The position numbers and the translations under genes are program-made. Shown piece after piece: positions 35,123 to 50,022 of a stretch of 64,000 nt of DNA; position 1 is the stretch's first letter, and each line of letters starts with the position of its first letter. The notes beneath the pieces are model-generated. The model saw nothing but the letters and a program-made list of their open reading frames with translations. It was not told the DNA's origin and did not search any database. The stretch is from Epiperipatus broadwayi (lineage: Eukaryota > Onychophora > Udeonychophora > Euonychophora > Peripatidae). Location: positions 5,856,264-5,920,263 of the forward strand of contig JAQFVV010012434.1 in assembly GCA_028023455.1 (NCBI GenBank), given 5' to 3'.

Positions 35123-35215
35123 TTTCGACATATATGGGTTCAAGTGGATCAGTGTTATGAGATAGAGTGAGAGTGGTGGGTCATATGAAAGTCTGTGCTC
35201 ATATACCCTTTGTAT

Positions 35216-36334
35216 TAAAAGAGTATTATAATGATAAAAAGTGTAAATCATTAAAGAAGTATTGTAAAATATTAAAAAAAACAACAACTAAACAATACTG
35301 TATTAACATTATAAATCAGATACGCAGTTTAATGCAGTGAGGAAAATGATTAGTAACTGAGAGCAGTTTGAACAATTCATCCCATTATATTGGTAGTTGA
35401 ACATCTCATGAAAACCCAAAAAGCTGACCATAAAATTATTTAATTAATTAATTTTATATTATTATCATTAAATATATACAAAATTATAAATAAAATATTA
35501 GAGTCAGAAATAATGTTTTATTATTTACTTACACATATTAATGAAACTATTATATTTGACAGATCTTTTGACATTACAATTTCTTGTTTGATAATGGATA
35601 ATACACTAGCAGTCATGCTATAGAACATTGCAATGCAACACTGTTTTATTTAATCTGGATCATTCAGTTATCTTTTATACAAGTGTAAAAAATAAAAAAA
35701 TAAAAAGTTTGAAATAATTATTAGTTAAATTATCTTATTATAATAACTTTTATTTATTTTTTATCTGTTTACAACAGTTGATAATGAAAGATAGAGGCTG
35801 CTAAAAATTCCCAGGTTTTGGATTAAGCCGGACATTTGACAATGAGATTAAATTTATGAAATTACAACTGTAAACTACTTTGAAATAAGAAAAAATACAT
35901 GAATTAGCAGAAAAAAACTATTTCACATATTTGGAAAGTTGTTAAACTTAATAAAGTTAAAATAAAAAAAAACATATGACTTGAAAAAAAAGAACATATA
36001 CTTATCATTTTAAGACTCAAATATTGGAAATACAAGTGAAATGAGAGCATCAGAAATAAAAAAAATACAAAAAGAACATTATTAATATTTATAATATATC
36101 ATATGGAGAAATAAGATTAGATAATCAATTTATTGATGATTACAAAATACAAATACTGTATTTCAAAATCTCCTCCAAAGTGTTTTTCTTTTGACAAAAA
36201 ATTGGAGAATTTTTGAATAGATGTAAAAAATGATTTTGAATAAATTAACATTTTTAAAACACAATGGGAAATTTTAATTAAAAAAAAATAAAGCAACACA
36301 AATATATAAAAAATAACAGTTAATATATATATAT
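35216..36334. other. AT-rich non-coding stretch
   Basis: Nothing recognisable. Confidence 0.5.
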
Positions 36335-37300
36335 TTTAAAAAAACTTAAGAGAAAATGGAAATAAAAAAAAACAAAAAAGATACAGTGGAATTATATTAT
36401 ATTTTAGTTAATAGAAAACATATATTTGATGAATGTAATATGCTTAACAGATTTAATATAGGAAATGAACATTAATAAACAAAATGTAAGTTATTAAACC
36501 ACTAAAACATTGCTGAAATCCCTAATCTTCAGAAATGCTCCTATAAATTTGAAATTAAAGAAATATTTTAAAATGTTAAAAGTGGTTGATATTTAAATGA
36601 TATCAGTAAGAAGATAACAAACAATTTGCTAAAAACAAATGAATAGCTAACAAAAACAATAAAAAAGCAGCAATTTATTTGAAAATTGCTTATTAAGATA
36701 AGGCAATATATGCAGAAAAGAATGAATATGAAAATAATTTACAACTAACGTAAAACAATTGAATATATATATATATATATTCTGTAATGTTACACAAAAA
36801 AGTATTAATGGTGGTATAAAAATGTATCTATAAAATCCAAGAAAAGCTATAGAAAAAATAATTATCTAAAGATATAAAATAAATTTTCATATTGAAAGGA
36901 AAGTTATTTTAGCAAAATAAAAGATGGCACTATTATTAAGTCTCAAATGAAATCACGGTAGGTGCAATTTTTTCCCCCAAAACTATATAATAATAAAGAA
37001 CAATAAAGAAATATATGATAACTGAAATACTATATCTTCTAAATAAATTTTATATATATATTACTAAGCATCAGTAAAGAATAGAAAAGTTCCAGGAACT
37101 AATGGATTTATTATTGATATTTTTTAAAAAGCTGATGAAAAAAAGTAACAATTACTAGTAGAATATCAAACAATAAGGAAATTCCAAAGGAAGAGGCAGA
37201 TCCCAATTAAATTACATAAAGAAATGCAATAACAATTGCTTTCATTAAAAAAGATATGATGGAATGTAGAATATAATAGAAAGCTACAATTAGATATGGT
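36335..37300 (+). pseudogene. Very old RTE LINE fragment
   Basis: Despite heavy decay the nucleotide order follows the intact RTE copy: a stretch like AGAAAATGG then ACAGTGGAATTATATTATATT (TAELDYIL), AACATATATTTGATGAATGT (KYIFQDC), then AAAGATGGCACTATTATTA (KKDGIIT), TATAATAATAAAGAACA (YSNKEQ) and AAAGTTCCAGGAACTAATGG (KAPGNDG). It therefore spans endonuclease residues from about 240 to the reverse transcriptase start near 560. It is older than the 14-18 kb relics or about equal. Confidence 0.65.
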
Positions 37301-40300
37301 ATTGAAAAGTTTCAGAAAAGTTTACTGCAGAAGTTAAATGACAGCATCACAATATCAAATAAACAGAATAATAAATCAGTATATCCTATATGTGGATGAA
37401 AAGATATTTATATTTCATAAATTCTTTTAGGCATAGTTAACACAAATCTAATCTCTTATGTATTTTTATCAACATTATTATTGTTATCATCATATAACTT
37501 TCTATATTTTTCTTTCTTTCTTAGAATTGGAATAGTTATATTCTCTTGTGATTGTTGTTGATGAATTCTTTCTAAATAATACCTTTAAAAAAAATTAAAA
37601 ACAGAAAAAAACACTTTTGTGAAAAATATAGATAGATAAAAAGAAAATGATGGATGGATGAATAGATAGATAGATCTCCACTTTAACAGATTTATTAATA
37701 ACATTCCTAGCCAGGGAATAAGATATCTACATTTATTGAAAAAATAAAGCTATTAAACATATATATATATATTATGACCATCTGAATGGGCACAAGGGTT
37801 TAAGATACTTTCTATCTTAACTGAATAGTTATATTATATTTAAAAAAAAAAAGAAATAGCCTTAGAATTTTAAAAATTTTTGCTGGAGATTGTTTACAGC
37901 TTGGATATGGGTTGCTTATGCAGTTTATTGACCACTTGATAGGTATTCATTATTATTAGTGTGGTTAATGAGGTATTTAATATAAGGAAGAGGGGTTGTT
38001 TATTAATGGAATTGATACATTTGTCAGAAAGATGCAAAGTTATTTTATATTATTGTAGTATTAGTTGAATGGTTTTAAAATTCTTTATTCATTAATACTT
38101 ATCCTTTTGTCAACAATTAATAGCCATTTCAATTATATTTAGTTAAGATAGTTTAATATTTAGGTTGTAGTACATGTGCATGCATGTATGACTCCACATT
38201 ATGTTTCATTTCATTTTCATCTTTAATAACAGCAAACAATAGTACATGCACAATAAAAACATTTAAATTACAATAATTATCTTAAATAATTTAACAAATA
38301 TATATTTCTTTCCAATGCTTAATAGATAGTTGAATCAATAGATTATTTTACAAATTAAATAAATTATTAATCATTTTTATTTAATAGTTAATTAATATTC
38401 ATTTTTCTTTCAAGTTTGTAAAAGCTATTTATTTTATAATTATTTTTATCTTGATTTTAATTCTAAAAATCGAAGTGGTTTTTTTTTTTAAAAGATTTTT
38501 TTTTGAATATGTAATTAGCTGAGATAGAAGAAGAGCGTGGGAGTAATCTGGTGGAAGGAAATGAACTTTGCTAAAGAGAGCTATTTAACAAAGATCTCCA
38601 GTGAAAAATTTGCATATTATGTAATGTAATTGTAGCCAAAAACAGTGGCTGATTATTGTGAAATTAAAACCAGTTGCTGAAGTCAAATTGATTTTAAAAA
38701 AAAAAGGACTTTGGAGTAAAACTTCGAAAGGATATTAAGAAATATATTATGGAAAGAGTTAATTTGAGAATGCAGTTCTAAGTTTTAAAAAGGTACTCAG
38801 TTTACTTTACTCTTCTTGATTTAAACATATCAAATTAACCATCTTTATAACTATTGCTCTTTTAAAAATGTATGTTAATAATGTCCAGTCTACATTACTT
38901 CACTTAATTATCATTTTAAATAGGAATAAATTGCATGAATATTATTGTTGTATCATTAATCAATGTGTGTTCTTTAATATATCTGGAAAACGCATGCAGA
39001 ACTATTTTACAGAATATATTTTTATTCTTCACTATATTCCGTGTTATGTTTTTGTGAGAATTAAACATAGACGTAAGGATATGCATATTTTGATAAATCA
39101 TGCCATGTTTAAATTCATCATAAAGAGATGACAGTATTTGTTTGTCTGATATTTCTGGAAATAATAAGTATGTTAAATGAAGGAAATAAATGTGAGCTAC
39201 TTCAAATTAAATATCTGTTTAAATCAAATAGAAGGATAGAAATGCGGGTAATTTTTGTTCTCTTCGATAAAGATGGAAAGTAAAACAAAGTATTATTAAA
39301 TGCTATTCAATAAACTACTAAAAATAATTACATATTCAATTTAGAACTACAATGGAATAAGTGAGATAATTCCTGTCCAACAGTAGTTAAGAATTTATTA
39401 TACTCTCGTCATAATAGAAGATAAATTGATTGCTTATGTATGATACAGTAACTTAAAGAACTTTGTTATGAACATTGAAGATGCTGAGTCCTATTTAAGC
39501 ATGACTATATTTGTTTGGTTATCCTACAGAAGTTTATTTTAGTTTAAAATTCAGTTTGGAATGTGTCCATACTGTTTCATAAACCTGGAACCGAGCTTTG
39601 CAAGTGAACTTTTATTTTAAATTACAAAACTAATAACTTTTGTTTCTTTATTTTTTTTTTATTGCTTGTCATAATTAATGTATATGATAGGTAGATAGGC
39701 TTTATTTATTATTATGTTTATTTATACTTTGGGTATTTTGACCATCAAGAACGTCTCTGAAGCGTATCCAAATGAGGAGTACGCTGGTAAAAATTGATTG
39801 TGTTCAAACAGGTCTTATTGTTCTTTTACGAAGGTAAAAGAAAGAAATCTCTTTTTTAAATATATTATTAGAGAGATTTACATTTATTTTGTATACTTTA
39901 TTATCTCAAAGTGAAAATTTTGTTCTTTTTTTTTAAATCAACGAACTTATAATAGAAGTAGTTTGCAAGATATGAAAGAAAGTTCGTTCGTAATAATTAT
40001 AAATATTAAAAGTTATACCTTAATGCAATATTTAATTATCATGTTACCTGCTTAGTGCGTAATTTAGAGTTAATATTATATATACTTTTTATTCGCGGGA
40101 GTGTGTTTGTTTTGCACAATTATGATATTTGTTTGATAAAGTTCAGTTTGTGAATATTTTATGCATAAATTTCGTACACTGTTGTATTCTACTGAGTTGA
40201 ACGGATTGGTATGTTATCTGTATGTATTTATCTGCCAGCGTGTATTTATAGTGTTCAATATTTAGAAAAGCTATGAGAATGGAAAGAAATCTGATTGCGT

Positions 40301-42760
40301 TATGTTTGTAGGGATAAAAGATTTTGCTTATGTAGTATATGAGAACAATTTTCCATGAGTAGAGCCTAGTCTATATTATATGCATATGATTAAATGATAT
40401 TTTGAAGTGAGGTTTTTTTAGAGCCTGATAATGAGGAAATAAGTCCCCGCCAATAGTGTATTTAGAAGTAGATGAGTTATTGTTGAAATATGATTAAATG
40501 ATGTTTAGGAAGTTATGTGACGTTTTTCTTAGATTCTTGGTAATGAGGAATTGTAAAAGTGTTCAGTAAGAGTTTATTTGCTCCTCATATAGTTTTCCCT
40601 TATAACGTATAGTATGTATAATCATGAAAATATAGCTTTGTGTTAATTAATATGTGGCTAGATAAATTGTTAGATTAATTGTTGATGTAATATTAGTGTC
40701 TTATTTTATTGATGAATTACGACATTGTTCGAAATAAAATAATTGTATGATATTTTCTTGACGAATGGAGAGTTTGTAGAAAAGATTGTTTTATATTATT
40801 GCTGCTTGAACATGCACACACACGCATAATACAAATAATATCGCATATATAAAGTATAGAATTATTGAAATTAAAATGAGAAATAAATGTATTTTGAAAT
40901 ACATTACATTCATTTAAATATAAAGTATAAAGTATTGAGATTAAAACGGGAATAAATATTTTAAAATAGTGTATTTATTTAAATAAAGGTTATAAATCAT
41001 CAAAATAAACATGATTTGTTGTTATGCATAAAAGGTATACGTAATTGAAAGTGATTATTTAGTCAATTAGAGAAAGTTGTTTTGTTGAGAGCTAAATATA
41101 ATTAATTTGATTTATTTTGTTAATCAAGGGTAATATCCTCTCAAAAGTATTTTTTTTTGTGTGCTAATAATATAATATGTTATTTATTTATTGTCATGTA
41201 TATGAAACATGTAGGCAAAGCATATGTTCGAAGTCAGGATATTTAAGTTTTGTTATTAATTTGCTTTGATAGTAGGGATAATCCCGAACTGAAACTTTAA
41301 GTCAAATAGTCCATTTGTAAATATCATATTAAACCAAGTTTATTTTATTGTAATAAATGATTTGTTTTAGTTATTTAAAATCTTAAAAACTGTGTCTTGA
41401 GTTATTCTTGTGTACATTCGTGTTTTCCATTTCCACATCTCCACATTTCATAAATCTATTACAAAATAGATGTATTTTTTTTAGAGTTATAATATTAAAT
41501 TTGCTAGTGTTTGACAATATTGTTTTTCTTAATCCAAACAATATAAAAGAACATTTTGTCACTGGACAAACATATTAGAAAGGTTGCCAAGTCAGTATAT
41601 TTATTAGATGATGATATGAGATTAAAATACCCTATCTCTGTCATTATCTTATTATTGAAACACACTAAAATATTTTAGTCAATTTGTTTCATTACATTTT
41701 TATCATACTTTAGAATTATAATTTATGGGCCAATGTAGTTTATTTAATTCAACTGTGTTTGTTAAAATTCCCTGAGATCTTATTGTTTATTTCTTGATTG
41801 GCATTAAAGTAGATGTTTAGATTATGATATGCCAAGTCATAGAATTGTTTAAGAATATAATTATAGCAAGCTGATATATGTTATACTTGGATGAAGGAAG
41901 AAATTAAGTTTAAAGTATATTTTAATAGACTGTACCAAATAACCATTATGATTCTTTATCATACAACTAATTAACAAAGGAATTTACATTATGTTAAATG
42001 TTTTATAATATTTCATCTTTTATTCATTTATTATCATATATCTTATGAACTGCCTATAACCTCCCACTGAGCTGAGCTGAACATAAACTTAAATATAGAG
42101 TCTCAGTAATAATTTGTATTATATATTTTGTTATATTGTTCTATTTATTAATAGAACTGGCGCCTGGGCATTTCGCTCATGTAATGTATATGAGTGGTGT
42201 TGGGAGTGTAGGTTATAATATATATATATATATAGTTATGAACTGGTGTCAGATCTATGTAACTGTTCCAGCAGAATAACTTGATTTCTAAAAAAACTTT
42301 TTGCTGATTTGAAGTTCGTTTTATCTTGACAGGTGGAATAGGATTAAAAGTAGGTGCTGCATTTCTTTATAATTCTCATTCCCAGGTCTGGTTGATAAAG
42401 AAAGCAAAATCCAGAAACCAATTTGATTGTGGGGGTTTAAATTCTAAGATTAGAGATTTTATATTAATCTAGTAATCATTGATCACTAAAGCTTAATCTA
42501 GATAAGAGTGGAAAGCTGTTTTTGCATTATTAGATTGTTTCAAGTTGGTAGTGATTGTTGCTATATGCATACATTTTATTAATTATGTGAAAATTAAAAA
42601 GAATATATTTGGTCTAAAGATAATCTCTAGTTTAATAAATGGTCAGTAATGATCATGAATATAGTTCTGTAAGTGGTTTGTGACAAAGTTGTGAGTGCAG
42701 GAAGTTTGACAATTATCATCAAACTATAGTAAATTTCTATCTATAAAATCCTAAACAAAT
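37301..42760. other. Long repeat-poor stretch, possibly unique host DNA
   Basis: In 5.4 kb I recognise no transposon and no gene. GATA/GGAT microsatellite sequence lies at about 37,620-37,680. From about 39,240 to 41,050 CpG is clearly more frequent than in the transposon-derived regions (for example around 39,760, 40,090 and 40,740). Open frames at 38,868-39,131 and 38,916-39,101 overlap on opposite strands and show no domain. Confidence 0.5.
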
Positions 42761-42782
42761 AATGAAAATATGTGTAAGAAAT

Positions 42783-42850
42783 TGTGACCTGAGCAAACTG
42801 ATGAATGCTAGTGCAGTATGAAATATACATCTTGGGGATCATTTATTTTT
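42783..42850 (+). ncRNA. Hammerhead-like motif, family 3 copy d
   Basis: CTGATGA (42,798-42,804), stem II ATGCT (42,805-42,809) with AGTAT (42,815-42,819) around AGTGC including one G-T wobble, GAAA (42,820-42,823), then TC at 42,830-42,831 as cleavage dinucleotide and TTGGGGATC. The stem I 5' arm reads GCAAA rather than ACCAA, so one pair is lost. The surrounding repeat is shorter than at 34.7 kb. Confidence 0.6.
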
Positions 42851-43682
42851 TTACATGTCCTTGGTCATACATTTTAGGAAATTATGATGAAATAGATAAT
42901 ATATGTATATATATTATCTTAAAAAAATGTGTATGAAGTTAAAATTACAATATGAGCTATGTATGTCTTACTCATTTGAAAAAAGTGAATTGGGTGTTTC
43001 AAAAATGCGTCCATAGTGAAAGAGGTTGGGCTTATAGATGTTTGTGATATGAATAAAATTTGAAAATATATATTAATCTGCTTAATGGATTTTGTGTGCA
43101 TCCAAATATCAGTATTTTTTTTATAAACTCAATTATTTATTCAAATTTTACTACCATTGTTCAGGATGTTTTCGCATTCTTTTAAATTAAAAAAATATAT
43201 ATTTTTTAAAGGTTTTGTTTATTCTTCAATATAACCTTTATTAGTTTTTTGTATAAGCTGTGGACATCTTAGTATTGATTGAAAAAAGATAAAACAGCAG
43301 TTGCTATTAAAATTTATTTGATGAGCCATTAAAATATAAGTTTTAATTGTTAAAAGAATTTTTTTTACTGAAATATTCTAGTAAATGGATCAAAACTGAA
43401 ATTCTGAGGATCTATTTAAAATTAGCTTTAAATAACGAATGAAATTGCTTTAAAGTTAAAAATTTGAACATACATGTGATATGCTAGAAGTTTTGAATTT
43501 TATCCCCAAAAATAATATCATTAGAAAGTCTATTTTCCAAAAATCTAAGAGCAATCTGGTGTAAATTAAAGGGCTGTCATTCTGTTATAATAGTTCAAAA
43601 ATTCATAAAAAAAACTAAAGAATTATCTATTGCTAAAATTATCTATGGTCTTTGGTTCATTTAAGTTTTATTTGCTACATAT
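42851..43682. other. AT-rich non-coding stretch
   Basis: Nothing recognised beyond the 3' flank of the hammerhead repeat (to about 42,875) and a weak resemblance of 43,005-43,025 (CCATAGTGAAAGAGG) to the tandem repeat at 31.5-32.1 kb. Confidence 0.45.
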
Positions 43683-43883
43683 GTCTAGACTAGCGTTTCT
43701 CAACCTTTTTTCCGCGCGACCCAATAGACTTCATTGAAATAGTTCTGCGATCAAAATGTTTATTACATAAATTATAATATAAAATAAGAGATATTACATC
43801 AGCATTGTACTGTATATATGTATATACTCGGATCAATTTGATAATATTTATAATGAACAAATAATTTGTAAGTTAAAAGTTTT

Positions 43884-43941
43884 GTTGGTTGCAGACGGTT
43901 GTGGGTTCGCATCCCGGCCGATGCTATGACATATGAAAAAA
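43884..43941 (+). mobile_element. tRNA-derived SINE (internally deleted), nested in hAT
   Basis: GTTGGTTGCAGACGG, then GTGGGTTCGCATCCCGGCC (B box), GATGCTATGACATATG and an A run. The tail matches the SINEs at 24,088 and 19,430. The D arm and most of the anticodon arm are missing. Its position inside the hAT element shows it arrived later than the transposon. Confidence 0.75.
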
Positions 43942-44105
43942 AAATTGTAAAACTACAGCAGTGACATATTTGAATAAAATTTGCTATTAAAATATTATAA
44001 ATTAATTTTAATTATATTTATTGCAAACATATTTAAATTATGAACATACAATGCAAAATAATTATTTAATGGCTTTGTTGTTGTTGCTTCTTTTCAATTA
44101 ATTTA

Positions 44106-45868
<1,763 letters not shown>

Positions 45869-46666
45869 TTTTGGTTTTTTTTACTACTGGTTCACTCGAC
45901 ATAGTAAGCAATTCTACATTTTCATCACATGAAGTGGGTTCTTAAAAAATTTCTTGTTCCTTTCTTCCAAAAAAATTAAATATTTTACTTTGTTTATTCA
46001 TTATTAAATAAGGCTGAAAGAAATACAAAAGAAGACATAAATTGAAAATATTAAATGCTTTCAGTGCAATGTATGTATTAATCACATACAATGAAATATA
46101 AGTATTATTTGCAAATTACAAATATACGTACCTTTTAACAAAATATAAAATTCAATTATTAATTTAACACAAGAATTTAGAAAAACAGCGGAACTGTAAT
46201 ACATAGAAATTTATTTTTTGCTGTTTTAACAATTGCACACTAGTTTAAACTATACACTGTGAACTAAGAATATTTCTACTGAATTCCACCATTGGCATTG
46301 GTTGGTGCTTTAGTTGCATTAATTTTCCACCACTGGCACTGGTTGACACTTTGGCTGCATTAATTTTAGTTGCATTTTTGTTTGCAATTTTTTGAACAAT
46401 TACATTTTGAAAATAATCGCGAAATTTAACATTATGATTATTTAAGTTCAAATTTACAATTCAATTTGAGAAAACTACACAAAGCATAGGTAGTATTACT
46501 TATTAATTTTTTTCTATTAATACTAATATTTTCTTAAAATGTAAAAAGATTTTTGCAATAGGATATTTATGTTTTTATTTCTTGGTGCATATTTGTGACC
46601 CATTAAAAAGTTAATACGACCCAATATTGGGTCATGACCCAAAGGTTGAGAAATGCTGGTCTAGAC

Positions 46667-48906
46667 CAACTAACTAAAGAAATTATTAGGTTATAAGTTG
46701 AGGTCTTGGTGATTCCAATTAACTGCAGATCTAAATAACCATCAAAAATATTTATAATCTCAAAGTTTTTTTGTTATTACACCTAAAACAATACTGAATG
46801 CTTAATATCAGTGAATTTTTAAATGAAAATTTATTATTTGTATATATTTTGAAAAATCCATTGCTATTCTTTAAAAATATATACACCACATTGACCAATA
46901 TTCCAGGACTGATATGTTTTATTGAACACTTAATGTTAATATTCTCTTCTATTGTATACTTTTCTTATATAATTAAATGATTTTTTTTGGGAGTTCATAA
47001 AAATTTTAGTTCTGAGAGTAATAGAGATAGCCTGTGATCCCTTAAGCTCCGGGGTCTGTCATTCTACCCATGTATCAAACCAAGCAAGCAGTAATCTTTT
47101 TATTTGTCATCTTAGTAACTTTATTGCAAAATAGAATAACTACAAAAAAGCAAAGACTTGCACTACAGTTATTCATAAGAATCATTAAATTCTAAAACAA
47201 TCATGAAAAAGAAGATATATATATATATATTAACAATAATTAATCATATAAAAAATATATATTGAATAATTTTATAATGATTAATCCAGACAATAAATTA
47301 TAAATTTAAAAAATAGCTATCAAAATTAATTACACAAGAAAAAACAAAGAAAGAATATATATACATTAATTATGTATAATTTTAAAACAATAACAAAAAA
47401 AATATTGTTACATATAATAAACAAAGTTTCAAATATTTTTTAAGTATATAAAATGATATATGGGCAACATTTATTGAATAGTTAGCAATAACACTATTAT
47501 AATTAAATTATCTATGACTAGTTTCCAAGATAAAATCTGCCAATATCAATTGAAAGTTTTTAGTTAAATGAGTGATTACAAATGAAAACTTTACAAGTAG
47601 CATTTTAGTATGGCTCTAGACCTTTTTATTTTTATTTTTTACACATGAAGCAACCATCAATGTGATATATGAAGTGATAAATATAAGGAAACAGTAATTA
47701 TATGACTAAAATATGTATAATATTAAAATAATAATATAACAATAAATGCATGAGAATTATATTTTTAAATATGCATAATATTTATTGTGCATGGATATTA
47801 TTGTAATATACATATTTTACTTATGCATTCACTGTTATATTTGGCTATTTAATATGAAAATAAAGACTACAAAGAAAAAAATGAACAAAACTTAACAAAT
47901 AGCACAACTTTATTATGCTACAACTATAATTAACATATAGTATAAAAATAAAGGCTACAAAGTATAAATAAGAAAAAGTATTTCATTAACAAATTTTATA
48001 TTTTATCTTGCAGTTGTATGAATAATAAATACATATAATATTAAGTTAAACAAATATCCACTGTAGGTAAAAAGCAGTCCAGATTATTGCCAGTCTGTCA
48101 ACACATTTTTTAACAAGAAAAATGCAAAAAAGTTAAAAAGAATAAAAATGTTAAATTAATAAATAATGCAACCAAATAAGAGAAAAATTATTTAATTTCA
48201 AATATGATAACAAGTAGTTCACTTCTCTCTTTTATTTATTGTATTATTTAGTGAAAAGACTGAAAAAATAAGCAAAAATTTATGATGATGCTTTTGATGA
48301 CCAGTAAGAGTAAAAGTTTAGACAGTTCATGAGGTCATAAATCTGTCTGTTCATTTATTTATTATTACTTAAACATTTAATGTTCATATTTTAAAATAAA
48401 CATTATTTAAGTTTCATTTTAAAAGAAATTCTCTTTAACAAAATAGTGGAAAATATGTACATTGACTTCAACCAAAATTAATCACATGACAGATTTGTAA
48501 GAGTGTAATAAAAGGGGATGGGTGATATAAATTGTATTTCTTTGGTATTTTATGTATTTAAAATGTGGTGATCAATAATATTTAGTATCTAACCAATTTA
48601 AAATAAAAAATAACTTTAAATATTAAAAATTCTGAATTTTTAAAATTTATTTATCTAATAAGTATGTTGACTGATTAATTAATCTTTAAATATTATATTA
48701 GAAAAAAGAAAGAATGAATAATATTATAATGTCACTGTATAACTAACTGATGTGGACTGCTACAAACCTAGAATCAAATTACCTGTGGTTTCTTAATCAA
48801 AGCCTTCAAAATATGCATTATCTACATTGGCAGTATAAGATAAAAATATTTATTAACATTTATCATGCAATTATTTAATTTATACTCTTTTTATATCCTA
48901 ATGAAA
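46667..48906. other. AT-rich non-coding stretch
   Basis: No gene is recognised. A short segment at 46,985-47,100 is richer in GC (CTCCGGGGTCTGTCATTC) and its first 45 bases resemble 403-450, so it may be a fragment of an unidentified repeat. Confidence 0.5.
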
Positions 48907-49092
48907 TACTCCAAAAACTTCAGCTGTGTCAAGCCATTATGAAAAGGTATTTTTAAATTATATATATATTCTAACTTAATAGCATGATTCTGATGAGAAG
49001 TCATTTAAAATTAACTCAGTGCTATTAAGTATATCTTTGGCTTTAAAAATACCTTTTCATAGTGGCTTGACTCATCTCAAGTTTTTGGAGTA
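48907..49092. mobile_element. Hairpin MITE (186 bp)
   Basis: Arms of about 50 bases are nearly perfect inverted copies: TACTCCAAAAACTT...GTCAAGCCA...AAAAGGTATTTTTAAA on the left, and its complement ending AAGTTTTTGGAGTA on the right. A second inner pair, CTTAATAGCA and TGCTATTAAG, lies within. The ends carry TA, consistent with a Tc1/mariner-type TA target, but with no transposase here the superfamily is a guess. Confidence 0.7.
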
Positions 49093-49579
49093 ATATTTAT
49101 CATATAAAAAAATTAAATTCTGAAGATTTAAATTATTTCATCGCTAAAGTGTGTAGTTTATTTTGTGTCAGGAATATTATTCTCATAATAATGCTCAAAA
49201 TCACAAAGGATTCATTTATTAAAACTTTGAGGATGGAAATAAAATATATTAAATATTTAATATATAATGAGAATAATAAAATCAGATTACATATACTCTT
49301 CTACGTGTTTACCTCTTAAATTTAAAATCAGTATACTTACCGCTACATATCTAGATATCTAAGATAACGTTAAGGAACTTCAAAATAAGGCATATTACGT
49401 TTGAAAATGAACTTTATAAACTGTTGTTATACAATGAAACTAAGCTAATTAAAGTATTCTGTTTATTTATAATTATGACTATAAATGAATTAGGTATTTG
49501 CTATTTTATTTTGCAAGAAACTTAAAAACATAAAAAAAGTAATTATAAAAATATTATATCTCTGATTATAAAATCGTTG
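49093..49579. other. AT-rich non-coding stretch
   Basis: Nothing recognisable. Confidence 0.5.
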
Positions 49580-49587
49580 ATTTAAAG

Positions 49588-50014
49588 TAGCGGTCCCCAA
49601 CTCTATGCCCGTGGGCACCATGGCGCCCGCAGACCATTTTACGTGTGCCCGCCGCTATCCGAACACGATAAAAAATTATGTATCTGATACAAATAATACA
49701 GCTTTCAACTGAATGACGAACATCTTGATGATTGCTTATGAGCAGGAATATCATCATACTCCCCTAATTATGAAGCAATTGCCAATGAAGTGCAGTGCCA
49801 AAGATCACATTGATTTGTAATATTATACTGTATATAATTTAGTAATTTACATAAAAATATAAACGTTAATTGTATGTTAAAATTTTATTTTTGAAATAAA
49901 TATTTTTTTGTACAATATCCAACTATAAATTTACATTGAAAAAATAAATGGTGCCCGCCACCTGGCCGCTATTATAGAATGTGCTCTTAAATGCAAAAAG
50001 GTTGGAAACCCCTG
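49588..50014. mobile_element. Non-autonomous hAT element
   Basis: A 427-bp element flanked by a perfect 8-bp target duplication, ATTTAAAG, at 49,580-49,587 and 50,015-50,022. The ends are TAGCGGTCCCCAAC and GTTGGAAACCCCTG. Inside lie GGGCACCATGGCGCCCGC on the left and GGTGCCCGCCACCTGG on the right, GC-rich relative to everything around. No coding sequence. Different terminal sequence from the element at 24.6 kb, so a different hAT family. Confidence 0.9.
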
Positions 50015-50022
50015 ATTTAAAG

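Larger units (their letters stand above)
34739..35215. repeat. Hammerhead repeat family 3, inverted pair
   Basis: A minus-strand copy (34,739-34,925) and a plus-strand copy (about 35,035-35,215) form an inverted repeat around about 110 bases of unpaired DNA. Shared words, read in sense, include AGAGATGATAATCTG, CAACTGATGA, TTTAGCATGAAATACATATA, TTTATCTTTT, GACATATATGGGTTCAAG and ATAGAGTG. Relatives lie at 42.78, 50.75-51.3, 61.6-61.9 and 63.85-64.0 kb. Outer ends of several copies carry a B-box-like GAGTTCAA word. Confidence 0.8.

Noticed and set aside
39745-39790. Coding exon ending at a GTAAAA donor
   Set aside because: It can be read as a short open frame, but there is no acceptor site, no known domain and no second exon. 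Kept only as a remark in the CpG finding.
42160-42180. Retroviral-type primer binding site (TGGCGCC)
   Set aside because: No LTRs or gag/pol sequence are nearby; a seven-base match is expected by chance.
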